Positions 5,953 through 13,775 of a stretch of 13,775 bases of DNA are shown piece by piece. The translations under genes and the position numbers were made by a program. Position 1 is the first letter of the stretch. Each line of letters begins with the position of its first letter. Source of the stretch: Chloroflexota bacterium (GTDB taxonomy: Bacteria; Chloroflexota; UBA6077; JADZDV01); contig JADZDV010000361.1 in NCBI GenBank assembly GCA_020850915.1, positions 1 through 13,775 on the forward strand, read 5' to 3'. Under the pieces are notes generated by a model, which worked only from the letters and a program-made list of their open reading frames with translations, did not search any database and was not told where the DNA came from.

Positions 5953-8340
5953 TTGCCGCGTCGAAAGAGGGCAGCCCCGGCTCAGCCGCCGGTCACCTTG
6001 CTGCCAGTCCTCCCCATCAGGGACACCGTTCTCTTCCCGCACGTCGTCAGCCCCCTGTTCGTCGATCGTGACCGCTCGCTCAAAGCGATCGACGCGGCGA
6101 TGGCCGGAGACCGAAGCATCATCGTCGTCTCCCAGCGGTCGTCCGAGACGCAGCGACCAGGCGAGGATGACCTGTTCACGATCGGGACCGAAGCGATCGT
6201 CGGGCGGGTGCTCAAGATGCCGGACGGCACGACGTCCATCCTTGTGCAGGGGCAGCGCCGCGTGCGGATCGAAGGGATTGCCCAGGAGGAGCCGTTCATC
6301 CAGGCGCTTGCCGTTCCGCTGGAGGAGCCGCCCGCCGCCGGGGAGGACCTCGAGGCGCTCAGCCGGGCGGTGCTGAGCATGTACGAGAAGATCACCAAGC
6401 TCAGCCGGACCATCCCGGAGGACCACTACGTCGCGGCGATGAACATCGACGAGCCGGGCTGGCTGGCCGACTTCGTTGTCTCTGACCTGGAGATTTCGGT
6501 CTTTCAGCGCCAGGACGTTCTCGAGACCCTGGACCCGATCGAGCGGCTGCACAAGTCCAGCGTCTTCCTGGCCAAGGAGCTGGACGTCCTGGAGCTCCAG
6601 AGCAAGATCCACTCGCAGGTGCAGCAGGAGGTTGACAAGAACCAGCGGGAGTACTTCCTGCGCGAGCAGCTCAAGGCGATCCAGAAGGAGCTGGGCGAAT
6701 CGGACGTGATGACGCGCGACATCGCCCGCCTGCGGGAGAAGATCGAAGAGAGCGGGATGCCGGCGGACGTCCGCACCAGAGCCGGCGAAGAGCTGGACCG
6801 GCTGGCCGCCATGCCGACCATGTCGCCAGAAGTGGGCATGGTCCGGAGCTACCTGGACTGGCTCGCCAGCCTGCCCTGGTCGCAGCAGACCGAAGACCAG
6901 CTCGACCTGGATCACGCCTCCCAGGTTCTGGACGCCAACCACTACGGGCTCCCGAAGGTCAAGGAGCGCATCCTCGAGTTCCTGGCCGTCCGCAAGCTGG
7001 CCGTGGAGGGCCAGCGCAGCCCGGTGCTCTGTTTTGTCGGGCCACCGGGAGTGGGCAAGACGAGCCTGGGCCGCTCGATCGCCCAGGCGATGGGGCGCAA
7101 GTTCGTCCGGATCTCCCTGGGCGGCATTCGCGACGAGGCTGAAATCCGTGGCCATCGGCGGACGTACATTGGCGCGCTGCCCGGCCGCATTCTCCAGACG
7201 ATGAAGACCGCCGGCACGGTCAACCCGGTCTTTGTGCTCGACGAGATCGACAAGATCGGCGCCGACTTCCGGGGCGATCCGTCTGCCGCCCTGCTGGAAG
7301 TGCTGGACCCGGAGCAGAACAGCGCCTTCTCCGATCACTACCTGGACGTGCCGTACGACCTCTCCAAGGTGATGTTCATCACCACCGCCAACTACCTCGA
7401 CCCCGTCCCCCCCGCGCTGCGCGACCGCACGGAGGTGATCGAGCTGCCGGGCTACATCGAGGAGGAGAAAGTCCAGATCGCACGGCGCTTCCTGGTGCCG
7501 AAGCAGATTGCCGAGAACGGTCTCAAGGACCACGCGCCCCACTTCTCCGACGCGGCCCTCCGACGGCTGATCCGCCAGTACACCCGCGAGGCCGGCGTCC
7601 GGAACCTCGAGCGTGAAATCGGCGCCATCTGCCGCAAGATCGCTCGGCGGGTCGCCAGCGGCCAGAAGGGGCCGAGCGCCGTGGCGCCGTCAGCGCTGGA
7701 GAGCTATCTTGGCCCGATCCGCTTCCACCACACCCTGGCGGAGGAGCGGGACGAGATTGGCGTCGCGACGGGCGTTGCCTGGACGCCGGTCGGCGGGGAT
7801 GTCATGACTGTCGAGGTCTCGCTGGTTGAGGGCAAGGGCAACCTCTCCACGACCGGCCAGCTTGGCGACGTCATGAAGGAGTCGGCCCAGGCGGCCTGGA
7901 GCTACGCCCGCTCCCGAGCCCGAGACCTCGGCCTGGCGGAGGGCTTCTACGAGAAGCTGGACGTCCACATCCACGTCCCGGCGGGCGCCATCCCGAAGGA
8001 TGGCCCGTCCGCCGGCATCACCATGGCAACAGCCCTGATCTCCGCGCTGACGCGCGTGACGGCGTGCCGTGAGGTCGCTATGACCGGTGAGATCACCTTG
8101 CGGGGTCGCGTCCTGCCGGTCGGCGGCATTCGTGAAAAGGTGCTCGCGGCCCACCGGGCCGGCATCAAGACGTTCATCCTGCCGGAAGACAACATGAAGG
8201 ACCTGGCCGAGGTTCCCACGGACGTCAAGCGACAGCTCAACTTCGTCCCGGTCAAGACGATGGACGCTGTCTTGCCGATCGCCCTGAACGAGATGTCCCC
8301 TGCCCTGCGAGCCGTGGAGCCGCGCGCGGCGACGTCCTGA
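5953..8340 (+). CDS. lon: ATP-dependent Lon protease
   Basis: 795-residue cytoplasmic AAA+ serine protease that degrades misfolded and regulatory proteins. It has all domains of bacterial LonA. The N-terminal substrate-binding domain starts at [13 protein letters not shown] (near residue 17) and is followed by a helical, coiled-coil-like region (about 210-310). The AAA+ module has Walker A GPPGVGKT (363-370) and Walker B VLDEID (Asp430, Glu431). The protease domain carries the Ser/Lys dyad: Ser686 in DGPSAG and Lys729, 43 residues apart as in E. coli Lon (Ser679/Lys722). The start was set at TTG 5953: GGAGG at 5941-5945 leaves a 7 nt spacer and the length becomes normal for the family. The frame extends upstream to 5614 but overlaps the divergent deacetylase there and is unlike Lon. 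The gene ends 19 nt before the convergent TPR gene. Confidence 0.97.
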   Translation: MPRRKRAAPAQPPVTLLPVLPIRDTVLFPHVVSPLFVDRDRSLKAIDAAMAGDRSIIVVSQRSSETQRPGEDDLFTIGTEAIVGRVLKMPDGTTSILVQGQRRVRIEGIAQEEPFIQALAVPLEEPPAAGEDLEALSRAVLSMYEKITKLSRTIPEDHYVAAMNIDEPGWLADFVVSDLEISVFQRQDVLETLDPIERLHKSSVFLAKELDVLELQSKIHSQVQQEVDKNQREYFLREQLKAIQKELGESDVMTRDIARLREKIEESGMPADVRTRAGEELDRLAAMPTMSPEVGMVRSYLDWLASLPWSQQTEDQLDLDHASQVLDANHYGLPKVKERILEFLAVRKLAVEGQRSPVLCFVGPPGVGKTSLGRSIAQAMGRKFVRISLGGIRDEAEIRGHRRTYIGALPGRILQTMKTAGTVNPVFVLDEIDKIGADFRGDPSAALLEVLDPEQNSAFSDHYLDVPYDLSKVMFITTANYLDPVPPALRDRTEVIELPGYIEEEKVQIARRFLVPKQIAENGLKDHAPHFSDAALRRLIRQYTREAGVRNLEREIGAICRKIARRVASGQKGPSAVAPSALESYLGPIRFHHTLAEERDEIGVATGVAWTPVGGDVMTVEVSLVEGKGNLSTTGQLGDVMKESAQAAWSYARSRARDLGLAEGFYEKLDVHIHVPAGAIPKDGPSAGITMATALISALTRVTACREVAMTGEITLRGRVLPVGGIREKVLAAHRAGIKTFILPEDNMKDLAEVPTDVKRQLNFVPVKTMDAVLPIALNEMSPALRAVEPRAATS

Positions 8341-8359
8341 CCGGCTCGCGTCGAGGCAG

Positions 8360-9175
8360 CTACTCCACCTCTTCCTCTTCCAGGACCGCCTCGTCGATCG
8401 GCTGCTCGTCCGGGTTGACCTCTCCGAAGCCGAGCGTGTCCTCGGCTTCTTCCGCGCCATCCTCACCCTCCTCCTCGACGTCAGGACGGAAGGCTCCTTC
8501 GCGAGTATAGGCTCGCCCCAGCTCGGCCGAGCTGGTCGGGAAGGATGGTCGAGTCCCCATGCTGGGCGACTTGTACATCTCGCGCAGGATGACGCGCACC
8601 GAGGTGTCGTCCGAGGCCATCACGGCCGCGGAGTAGCGGTTGCCCTCGCCGATCAATCGGATCACGCGCTGGCCGATCCTCGGCTCGAGCTGGCCGACCG
8701 GCTCGTTTGTCGCGAGGTACAGCTTCACCACATTCGCCTCGGCACGCAGCTCGAGCATGTCCCCGGCGTTGAGCTTGGCGACCACCTCAACCGTCCCGAC
8801 GTCCACCAGGCTCGTCACCGCGGTCTTGCCGCTCTCCTCGATGAACAGCCGCGGGTCCACAGGCGTGGGCGGCGGGGCGGCCGCGCCTTCGTCCGCCAGC
8901 TTCGCGAGCTTGGCGAGGTTCTTCTGGCTGATCGTGTTGGACGGATCGAGCTTCGCGGCGCGTCCATACGCCTCGCGGGCCTCGGCGTAGCGGCCCAGCT
9001 CCATCAGCGCCTTCCCGAGACGGTTGGAGGCATCCACGTCGTTCGGGAACAGCTCCAGAAACTGGCGGTTGAGCTGCGCTGCCTCTTCCCAGCGGTTCTG
9101 CATCGCCGCCTGGATTGCCTTTTCGGAGCGGAGCCGCCGCAGTCGCAGACGATCCTCGCCCTGGTACACAGCCAT
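8360..9175 (-). CDS. TPR-repeat protein with beta domain and acidic tail
   Basis: 271-residue, apparently cytoplasmic protein. Two TPR-like units are visible at about 17-50 (AIQAAMQNRWEEAAQLNRQF, FPND) and 51-84 (ASNRLGKALMELGRYAEAREAY, DPSN). A third helix and a Pro-rich linker (99-107) follow. Residues 118-200 form a beta-rich segment (VGTVEVVAKLNAGDMLELRA, GQRVIRLIGEGNRYSAAV) that I cannot assign to a family. The tail from 233 is strongly acidic and ends in a run of Glu. Start at ATG 9175 with GAGGTGA upstream. The architecture suggests a protein-protein or nucleic-acid-associated adaptor, and the acidic tail could bind basic partners; this is inference. It converges on lon with only 19 nt between stop codons and no visible terminator, so the two transcripts probably overlap. 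Confidence 0.82.
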   Translation of the reverse strand: MAVYQGEDRLRLRRLRSEKAIQAAMQNRWEEAAQLNRQFLELFPNDVDASNRLGKALMELGRYAEAREAYGRAAKLDPSNTISQKNLAKLAKLADEGAAAPPPTPVDPRLFIEESGKTAVTSLVDVGTVEVVAKLNAGDMLELRAEANVVKLYLATNEPVGQLEPRIGQRVIRLIGEGNRYSAAVMASDDTSVRVILREMYKSPSMGTRPSFPTSSAELGRAYTREGAFRPDVEEEGEDGAEEAEDTLGFGEVNPDEQPIDEAVLEEEEVE

Positions 9176-9703
9176 GTCGGTCACCTCGATACGCAAAACG
9201 TTATGGCGCCCAGAGTCAGTGGTAGGTACGACCAAAGGATGGGCTCAGAGCGCCAGACCAGGCGGTGCAAAGAACTTGGCACCGGAAGAACGGGGGATAA
9301 TCTTAGAGTATACCGCGCGCCAGCGAGATCGATCGCATTTTCGGACCCACATCGCAAAGATTGTGCCGTCCCCGCGATAAACGCTGACCTCAGAACCGGC
9401 GGGCGACCAGGAGAGGGTCTCTCGCCGGTGCGAGCATACCGTACCACGGGCCCTCGCGCCGGTGGGGAAAAGGGCGGCGGAGCGGCCACGCCCTGCGCAG
9501 ACCGTGACGGCGCTGCTCAGCCAGAAAAATGTTGTCGCGGCTGCAGTTGCAACGGTATGCTAGATTCGCCACAGCCCTCGCCGGGCACTTCTCTTGTCCC
9601 CGATGCCAGCCGGTTGGCGGGTTGCCGCGCAGACGAGGCTGGCGCCCAAACGAGGGTGAACGTTGTCCAGTATACCCCCGCCCCACTCACGGAGGTCCGC
9701 CCG
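9176..9703. other. Divergent intergenic region between TPR gene and ABC importer
   Basis: 528 nt without a credible gene on either strand; the open frames here lack ribosome sites and recognisable content. It should hold the promoters of both flanking genes. On the minus strand TATACT (9312-9307) could be a -10 box for the TPR gene but has no good -35. A candidate promoter for the importer is listed separately. An imperfect hairpin can form at 9396-9428 (CCGGCG with CGCCGG outside, AGAG-GGT-CTCT inside). No riboswitch or RNA gene was recognised. Confidence 0.5.
9532..9561 (+). promoter_or_regulatory. Candidate sigma-70-like promoter of the ABC importer
   Basis: TTGTCG at 9532-9537 and TATGCT at 9556-9561 are separated by 18 nt and match -35 and -10 boxes reasonably. 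Transcription would start near 9568, leaving a leader of about 135 nt before the binding-protein ATG at 9704. It is the best pair seen in this intergenic region, but it is only a sequence match. Confidence 0.4.
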
Positions 9704-11143
9704 ATGAAGATCGGCACATCGTTCTGGCGAGCGTTCTCGACGCTGCTCGTGCTCTTCATGCTGAGCGCGGCCTGTGCGCCCGCCGCCCCGAACCCCACGC
9801 CAACCGCGAAGCCGGCAGAACCGCCGAAGCCGGCCGCTCCAGCGGCGCCCGCGGCCCCGGTCGCCAGCCCGGCTCCGGCAGCGCCCGCGGCCCCTGCTGC
9901 CAGCCCGCCCGCGGCAGCTCTCGCGGCCCCGGCGGCCAGTCCCGCTGCCGCCGCCAGCCCGGCTGCCGCGCCCGCCGCCAGCGCGAGTGGCGCTTCGGGC
10001 GGTACGCTCTCGGGTCGCATCAAGATCGTCTCCAGCCTGCCCCGCACGGGCGGCTCGCGGGCACTGACCGACTCGATGGTCAACGGCATCAAGATGGCCC
10101 TCGACGAGATCAACTCGAAGATCGACAGTGCCACGATCGACTACGAGGACATGGATGACGCCACGCCCGCCCGCGGCCAGTGGGACGCGGCCAAGGAGGC
10201 CGAGAACGCCAACAAGGCGGTCAATGACCCGGACATCATGGCTTACATCGGCACCTACAACTCCGGCGCCGCGAAAATCGCCATCCCGATCCTGAACCGC
10301 GCCAGCCTGGTCATGGTCAGCCCCGCGAACACCTATCCTGGCTTGACCAAGCCTGGCAAGGGTGAGGCGAACGAGCCCGCCGTGTACCAGCCGACCGGCA
10401 AGATCAACTTCGCGCGCGTCGTCCCAGCCGACGACCTCCAGGGCGCCGCGGCCGCGAACTGGGCGAAGCAGCTCGGCGTCACCAAGGCCTACGTCCTCGA
10501 CGACACGGAGCTGTACGGCCACGGCATCGCGGTGGTGTTCGCCGACACGGCCAAGAAGCTCGGCATCAACGTCGTCGGTGGTCCCGAGGGCATCGACGCG
10601 AAGGCGAGCGACTATCGCGCGCTGGCGACGAAGATTCGCGGTACGAACCCGGACCTGATCTACTACGGCGGGACCGCTACGAATAACGCCGGCAAGCTCT
10701 GGAAGGATCTGCGCTCGGTGCTCGGTCCGAATGTGAAGCTGATGTGTCCCGATGGGACCCAGACGGAGCAGTTCCTCAAGGACGCGGGCGACGCGGCGGA
10801 AGGCACCTACTCCACATTTGGCGGCGCTACGCCCGACTCCTACACCGGCAAGGCGCTGGAGTGGAGGAACCGCTACAAGGCCAAGTACAACTCGGAGCCC
10901 GAGGTCTACGCCTCATACTCCTACGAGGCCACGAAGGTTGTCCTGGACGCCATCAAGCGCGCGGGCAAGAAGGACCGCGAGGCGATCCGCCAGGCGGTCC
11001 TGGCGACGAAAGACTTCAGCCAGGGCGTGCTCGGCACGTGGTCGTTCGACAATAACGGCGATACGACCCTGACGACCATGTCCGGCAGCATTGTCAAGGG
11101 CGGCAAGTGGACGTTCTCCGCGCCGCTCAACGCCGGCACCTGA
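9704..11143 (+). CDS. Branched-chain amino acid-type ABC importer, substrate-binding lipoprotein
   Basis: 479-residue extracytoplasmic binding protein of the Leu/Ile/Val-binding (Peripla_BP_6) family. The lipoprotein signal peptide has a hydrophobic core at 11-20 and LSAAC, giving Cys24 as the lipid-anchored residue. Residues 25-97 are an unusually long Ala/Pro/Ser tether rich in PAAPAAP-like units. The two-lobed binding domain begins at GRIKIVSSLPRTGG (about 104) and includes YIGTYNSGAA (181-190) and LVMVSPANTYPG (202-213), the usual ligand-site regions. ATG 9704 is preceded by GGAGGT with a 7 nt spacer. It heads a livJ-H-M-G cluster. The ligand could be branched-chain amino acids, but this family also binds amides, urea and aromatic acids, so it is not fixed by sequence. 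A strong terminator follows. Confidence 0.92.
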   Translation: MKIGTSFWRAFSTLLVLFMLSAACAPAAPNPTPTAKPAEPPKPAAPAAPAAPVASPAPAAPAAPAASPPAAALAAPAASPAAAASPAAAPAASASGASGGTLSGRIKIVSSLPRTGGSRALTDSMVNGIKMALDEINSKIDSATIDYEDMDDATPARGQWDAAKEAENANKAVNDPDIMAYIGTYNSGAAKIAIPILNRASLVMVSPANTYPGLTKPGKGEANEPAVYQPTGKINFARVVPADDLQGAAAANWAKQLGVTKAYVLDDTELYGHGIAVVFADTAKKLGINVVGGPEGIDAKASDYRALATKIRGTNPDLIYYGGTATNNAGKLWKDLRSVLGPNVKLMCPDGTQTEQFLKDAGDAAEGTYSTFGGATPDSYTGKALEWRNRYKAKYNSEPEVYASYSYEATKVVLDAIKRAGKKDREAIRQAVLATKDFSQGVLGTWSFDNNGDTTLTTMSGSIVKGGKWTFSAPLNAGT

Positions 11144-11158
11144 CTTGACGGGCGCCAG

Positions 11159-11190
11159 AGCCCGCCCCTCTTCCGAGGGGCGGGCTTTTT
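11159..11190 (+). terminator. Intrinsic terminator between binding protein and livH
   Basis: A perfect 12 bp GC-rich stem (11159-11170 with 11175-11186) has a TTCC loop and is followed by a run of T to 11190. This is a textbook Rho-independent terminator, starting 16 nt after the binding-protein stop. Since livH, livM and livG lie downstream on the same strand, it most likely works as a partial terminator that sets binding-protein mRNA above permease mRNA. Confidence 0.93.
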
Positions 11191-11333
11191 CGTGTAATGT
11201 TCGCCATCGCTTCAACTCCGCCGCGCCGGAGGCCGTGTCGCCGCGGCGAGCGAGCGTTGTCTACCTCGGACAGCTCTGTTGTTCATCCTGAGCGCGCCCG
11301 CCTAGCTCGTCTGGAAGGAGCACCGCGGACACC

Positions 11334-12290
11334 GTGCAACCGCATGAGACGCTGCTGCAGATCCTGCTGATCGGTATCACCAACGGCTCGATCATCGCGC
11401 TCATCGCTCTCGGCTACACCATGGTGTACGGCATCATCGAGCTGATCAACTTCGCCCATGGCGATGTCTACATGATCGGCTCGCTCACCGCCTTGACCCT
11501 GGTAAACTGGGCGCCGTCGCTGGTGAACGCCCGCCGCCCGGCTCAGTTGGAGACCGCGCCGCTCGTCCTGCTGACGATCGCGGCGTTTCTCGCGGCCATG
11601 GCGCTCTGCGCCGTGCTCAACATGTTCATCGAGCGGCTCGCCTATCGCCCCCTGCGCTACGCGCCACGGCTCGCGCCGCTCATCAGCGCCATCGGCGTCT
11701 CGTTCATTCTGGCCAATATCGGCCTCGTCTGGATCGGCCCCTCGCCGGTCGACTTTCCGCGGCTGCTGCCCGACCTCGACCTGTTCCGCGACGTGCTGAA
11801 GCTCAACACGCCCGTCTTCTTCCGCCTGGCGGACCTCTTTGTCATCGTCATCGCGTTGCCGCTGATGATCGCGCTGAACCAGTTCGTCAATCGGACGCGG
11901 CTCGGGAAGGCGATGCGCGCCACCGCGCAGGACCGCGAGGCCGCGGCGATGATGGGCATCAACATCAACCAGACGATCGCCCTGACGTTCCTGCTGGGCG
12001 GCGCGCTGGCCGGCGCGGGCGGCTTCGTCAACGGCGTGGTGAACAACACCGCCGTCTTCAACCAGGGTTTCAGGGCCGGCCTGTACGCTTTCACCGCGGC
12101 CGTGCTCGGCGGGGTCGGCAACATCAGCGGCGCGTTCCTGGGCGGCATGATCATCGGGATCATCGCCGCGTTCAGCGACCTCCAGTGGGATCCCCGCTGG
12201 ACCCAGGTGGTCGTCTTTGCGCTGCTGATCCTGATCCTGATCTTCAAACCCACGGGTCTGCTCGGCGAAGAGACCACGGAGCGAGCCTGA
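11334..12290 (+). CDS. livH: Branched-chain amino acid-type ABC importer permease LivH
   Basis: 318-residue membrane permease of the HAAT importer family, forming the channel together with LivM. The N-terminal signature NGSIIALIALGYTMVYGIIELINFAHGD-type region (17-44) is diagnostic. Hydrophobic segments follow at about 75-97, 114-135, 164-182, 214-233, 250-280 and 289-305. The cytoplasmic coupling loop RLGKAMRATAQDREAAAMMGI (189-209) corresponds to the EAA loop that docks on the ATPases. The start is GTG 11334. GGAAGGAG at 11313-11320 leaves a long 13 nt spacer, but no better in-frame start is seen. It sits 190 nt after the binding-protein gene, behind a terminator, and 3 nt before livM. The 11191-11333 gap shows no clear promoter. 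Confidence 0.95.
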   Translation: MQPHETLLQILLIGITNGSIIALIALGYTMVYGIIELINFAHGDVYMIGSLTALTLVNWAPSLVNARRPAQLETAPLVLLTIAAFLAAMALCAVLNMFIERLAYRPLRYAPRLAPLISAIGVSFILANIGLVWIGPSPVDFPRLLPDLDLFRDVLKLNTPVFFRLADLFVIVIALPLMIALNQFVNRTRLGKAMRATAQDREAAAMMGININQTIALTFLLGGALAGAGGFVNGVVNNTAVFNQGFRAGLYAFTAAVLGGVGNISGAFLGGMIIGIIAAFSDLQWDPRWTQVVVFALLILILIFKPTGLLGEETTERA

Positions 12291-12293
12291 GCC

Positions 12294-13460
12294 GTGGCGG
12301 CCTCACCGTCGGCCAGCGCTCTCACGTCAAGGCGCGCCAGCCGCGCACACAACCTCCGGCTGTTTCTCGGCTGCCTGGCCCTGGCGCTGGTGTACCCCTG
12401 GATCGACAGGGCACTCCACCTGCAGCTCATGGGCAGCGTGAACCCGATCCTTGTCTACGTGATCCTCGCGATGGGCCTGAACATCGTCGTCGGCTACGCT
12501 GGCCTGCTCGACCTCGGTTACGCGGCGTTCTTCGCTATCGGCGGCTACACCGCCGCCTTCCTGACCTCGCCCCAGAGCCCGTTCCCCTACAAGACAGACT
12601 TCTGGGTGGCGTTGGCGCTGAGCTGGCTGGCGGCCGCTGTCTTCGGCGTGATCCTTGGCGCGCCGACGCTGCGCCTGCGCGGCGACTACCTCGCCATTGT
12701 CACGCTGGCCTTCGGCGAGATCGTGCCCCGGGTGTTCCTGAACCTGGAGCAGTTCACGGGTGGCGGCAAGGGGCTCAATCCAATCGGCAGCCCGCACCTG
12801 TTCGGACGTGACCTGGGCGCCGCTGACCAGATCGAGTGGTACTACCTGATCCTCGCGATCGCCCTGGTCTCAATCTTCGGCATCACCCGCATCCACGACT
12901 CGCGCCTCGGGCGCGCCTGGAAGGCGATGCGCGAGGACGAAGTCGCCGCCGCGAGCATGGGCATCGACCTGGTCAAGACGAAGCTGCTGGCGTTCGCTCT
13001 GGGCGCTTCCTTCTCTGGTTTCGCGGGCTCGGTCTACGCGTCGATGCTCCAGTTCATCGACCCCTACCAATTCGACTTCAGCATCTCGATCGTCATCCTG
13101 TCGATGATTATTCTGGGCGGCATCGGCAACATCTGGGGCGTCATCGCCGGCGGCATCGTCATGGGTATCTTCAACTTCGTGGTGACCGACCGGGCAACGA
13201 GCTGGTTCCACAATCTCGGCGCGACGATCAACGTGCCGATCTTGACGCCGTTGCTGAACAACATCGACCTGACGAACGAGAAGCTCCTGCTCTTCGGCCT
13301 CTCGCTGGTGCTCCTCATGCTGCTGCGACCCGAAGGTCTCTTCCCAAGCGCCCAGCGGAAAGCCGAGATGCTATCTGGACGAAAGGAAGACCTGGAGCCG
13401 TCCCCCTCGCCGGTGGTCGAGGCGCAGGGCGAGTCGGGCGCTTCTGGAGCGCGCGGCTGA
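12294..13460 (+). CDS. livM: Branched-chain amino acid-type ABC importer permease LivM
   Basis: 388-residue membrane permease, partner of LivH. After a short Ser/Ala/Arg-rich N-terminus the hydrophobic segments begin near residue 21. The signature ILAMGLNIVVGYAGLLDLGYAAFFAIGGYTAA-type region spans about 57-88. LRLRGDYLAIVTLAFGEI (126-143) and FTGGGKGL (154-161) are typical of LivM. The EAA-like loop is GRAWKAMREDEVAAASMGID (206-225). The end after about 350 is a hydrophilic tail rich in Ser, Pro, Glu and Gly, longer than needed for the fold. GTG 12294 starts 3 nt after the livH stop, with a weak GGAG upstream, so translation is probably coupled. The TGA overlaps the ATG of livG by one base. 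Confidence 0.95.
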   Translation: MAASPSASALTSRRASRAHNLRLFLGCLALALVYPWIDRALHLQLMGSVNPILVYVILAMGLNIVVGYAGLLDLGYAAFFAIGGYTAAFLTSPQSPFPYKTDFWVALALSWLAAAVFGVILGAPTLRLRGDYLAIVTLAFGEIVPRVFLNLEQFTGGGKGLNPIGSPHLFGRDLGAADQIEWYYLILAIALVSIFGITRIHDSRLGRAWKAMREDEVAAASMGIDLVKTKLLAFALGASFSGFAGSVYASMLQFIDPYQFDFSISIVILSMIILGGIGNIWGVIAGGIVMGIFNFVVTDRATSWFHNLGATINVPILTPLLNNIDLTNEKLLLFGLSLVLLMLLRPEGLFPSAQRKAEMLSGRKEDLEPSPSPVVEAQGESGASGARG

Positions 13461-13775
13461 TGGCAGCACTGCTCGAAGCCACGGCGGTCACGAAGCGGTT
13501 TGGCGGTCTTGTCGCGGTGAGCAACGTGGATTTCACGATCGAGGAGGGCTCGATCGCCAGCATCATCGGCCCGAACGGCGCCGGCAAGACGACGTTCTTC
13601 AACATGATCGCCGGGCTGTACCGCGTCAGCAGCGGCAGCATCAGGTTCCGCGGCGCCGACGTCACACGGCTCCAGCCGCACCAGATCACCACGCTGGGCA
13701 TCGCCCGCACCTTCCAGAACATTCGCCTCTTCGGCGCCATGAGCGCCATGGACAACGTCCTGGTAGGGATGCACT
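13460..13775 (+). CDS. livG: Branched-chain amino acid-type ABC importer ATPase LivG, cut by window edge
   Basis: First 105 residues of the ATP-binding subunit that powers the LivHM channel. It starts at ATG 13460 in a TGATG overlap with the livM stop, which indicates translational coupling. Walker A is GPNGAGKT (37-44) and the Q-loop is in ARTFQNIRLF (82-91, Gln86). The sequence between them matches LivG rather than LivF: the order after livM and the TFQNIRLF Q-loop are usual for LivG. The signature motif, Walker B and the H-loop lie beyond the window. A LivF ATPase gene is expected next. Confidence 0.93.
   Translation, partial: MAALLEATAVTKRFGGLVAVSNVDFTIEEGSIASIIGPNGAGKTTFFNMIAGLYRVSSGSIRFRGADVTRLQPHQITTLGIARTFQNIRLFGAMSAMDNVLVGMH

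Noticed and set aside
5902..7542. Long open frame (over 500 codons) on the strand opposite lon
   Set aside because: It is the antisense shadow of a full-length Lon with all motifs, has no recognisable domain, and arises from GC-rich codon structure.
9390..9686. Small minus-strand frame in the gap before the importer
   Set aside because: Arg/Pro-rich product with no ribosome site or family resemblance; it overlaps the likely importer promoter.

Overview
The window is about 13.8 kb of GC-rich bacterial DNA, dense with genes and free of rRNA or tRNA genes. GGAGG-type ribosome binding sites, GTG and TTG starts, a Cys-anchored lipoprotein with a long Ala/Pro tether and a TPR protein with an acidic tail all fit a Chloroflexota-like organism. 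That placement is an inference from style, not from a marker gene. No phage, transposase or CRISPR genes are present.

Layout. Positions 1-1340 (-) hold a secreted clan GH-A glycoside hydrolase, cut by the left edge. Divergent to it, 1589-2164 (+) encodes a stand-alone cyclic-nucleotide-binding-domain protein. Next come 2211-3266 (+), a protein of unknown function with a TDGLP motif, and 3289-3855 (+), a UGSC-family protein. The latter is read here as a selenoprotein. An in-frame TGA at 3589-3591 gives Sec-Gly-Ser-Cys, the frame continues for 87 more sense codons, and a bacterial-type SECIS hairpin lies 19 nt downstream. A conventional gene caller would split or truncate it. This is the main discovery in the window.

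Positions 3851-4208 form a non-coding block of inverted repeats: two copies of a 71-72 nt palindromic element, one exactly concentric inside a 214 nt palindrome, plus a short direct repeat. The first copy supplies the stop codon of the UGSC gene. A hairpin at 4233-4260 closes the leftward DedA (4347-5018) and polysaccharide deacetylase (5094-5864) pair, both envelope functions. Divergent to them is a complete Lon protease (5953-8340, TTG start). It converges, with a 19 nt gap, on a TPR protein (8360-9175, -).

The right end is a branched-chain-amino-acid-type (HAAT) ABC importer. It has a substrate-binding lipoprotein (9704-11143), a strong intrinsic terminator (11159-11190), permeases LivH (11334-12290) and LivM (12294-13460), and ATPase LivG (13460 to the edge). 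The terminator between the binding protein and the permeases would favour excess binding protein over membrane components, as expected of such importers.
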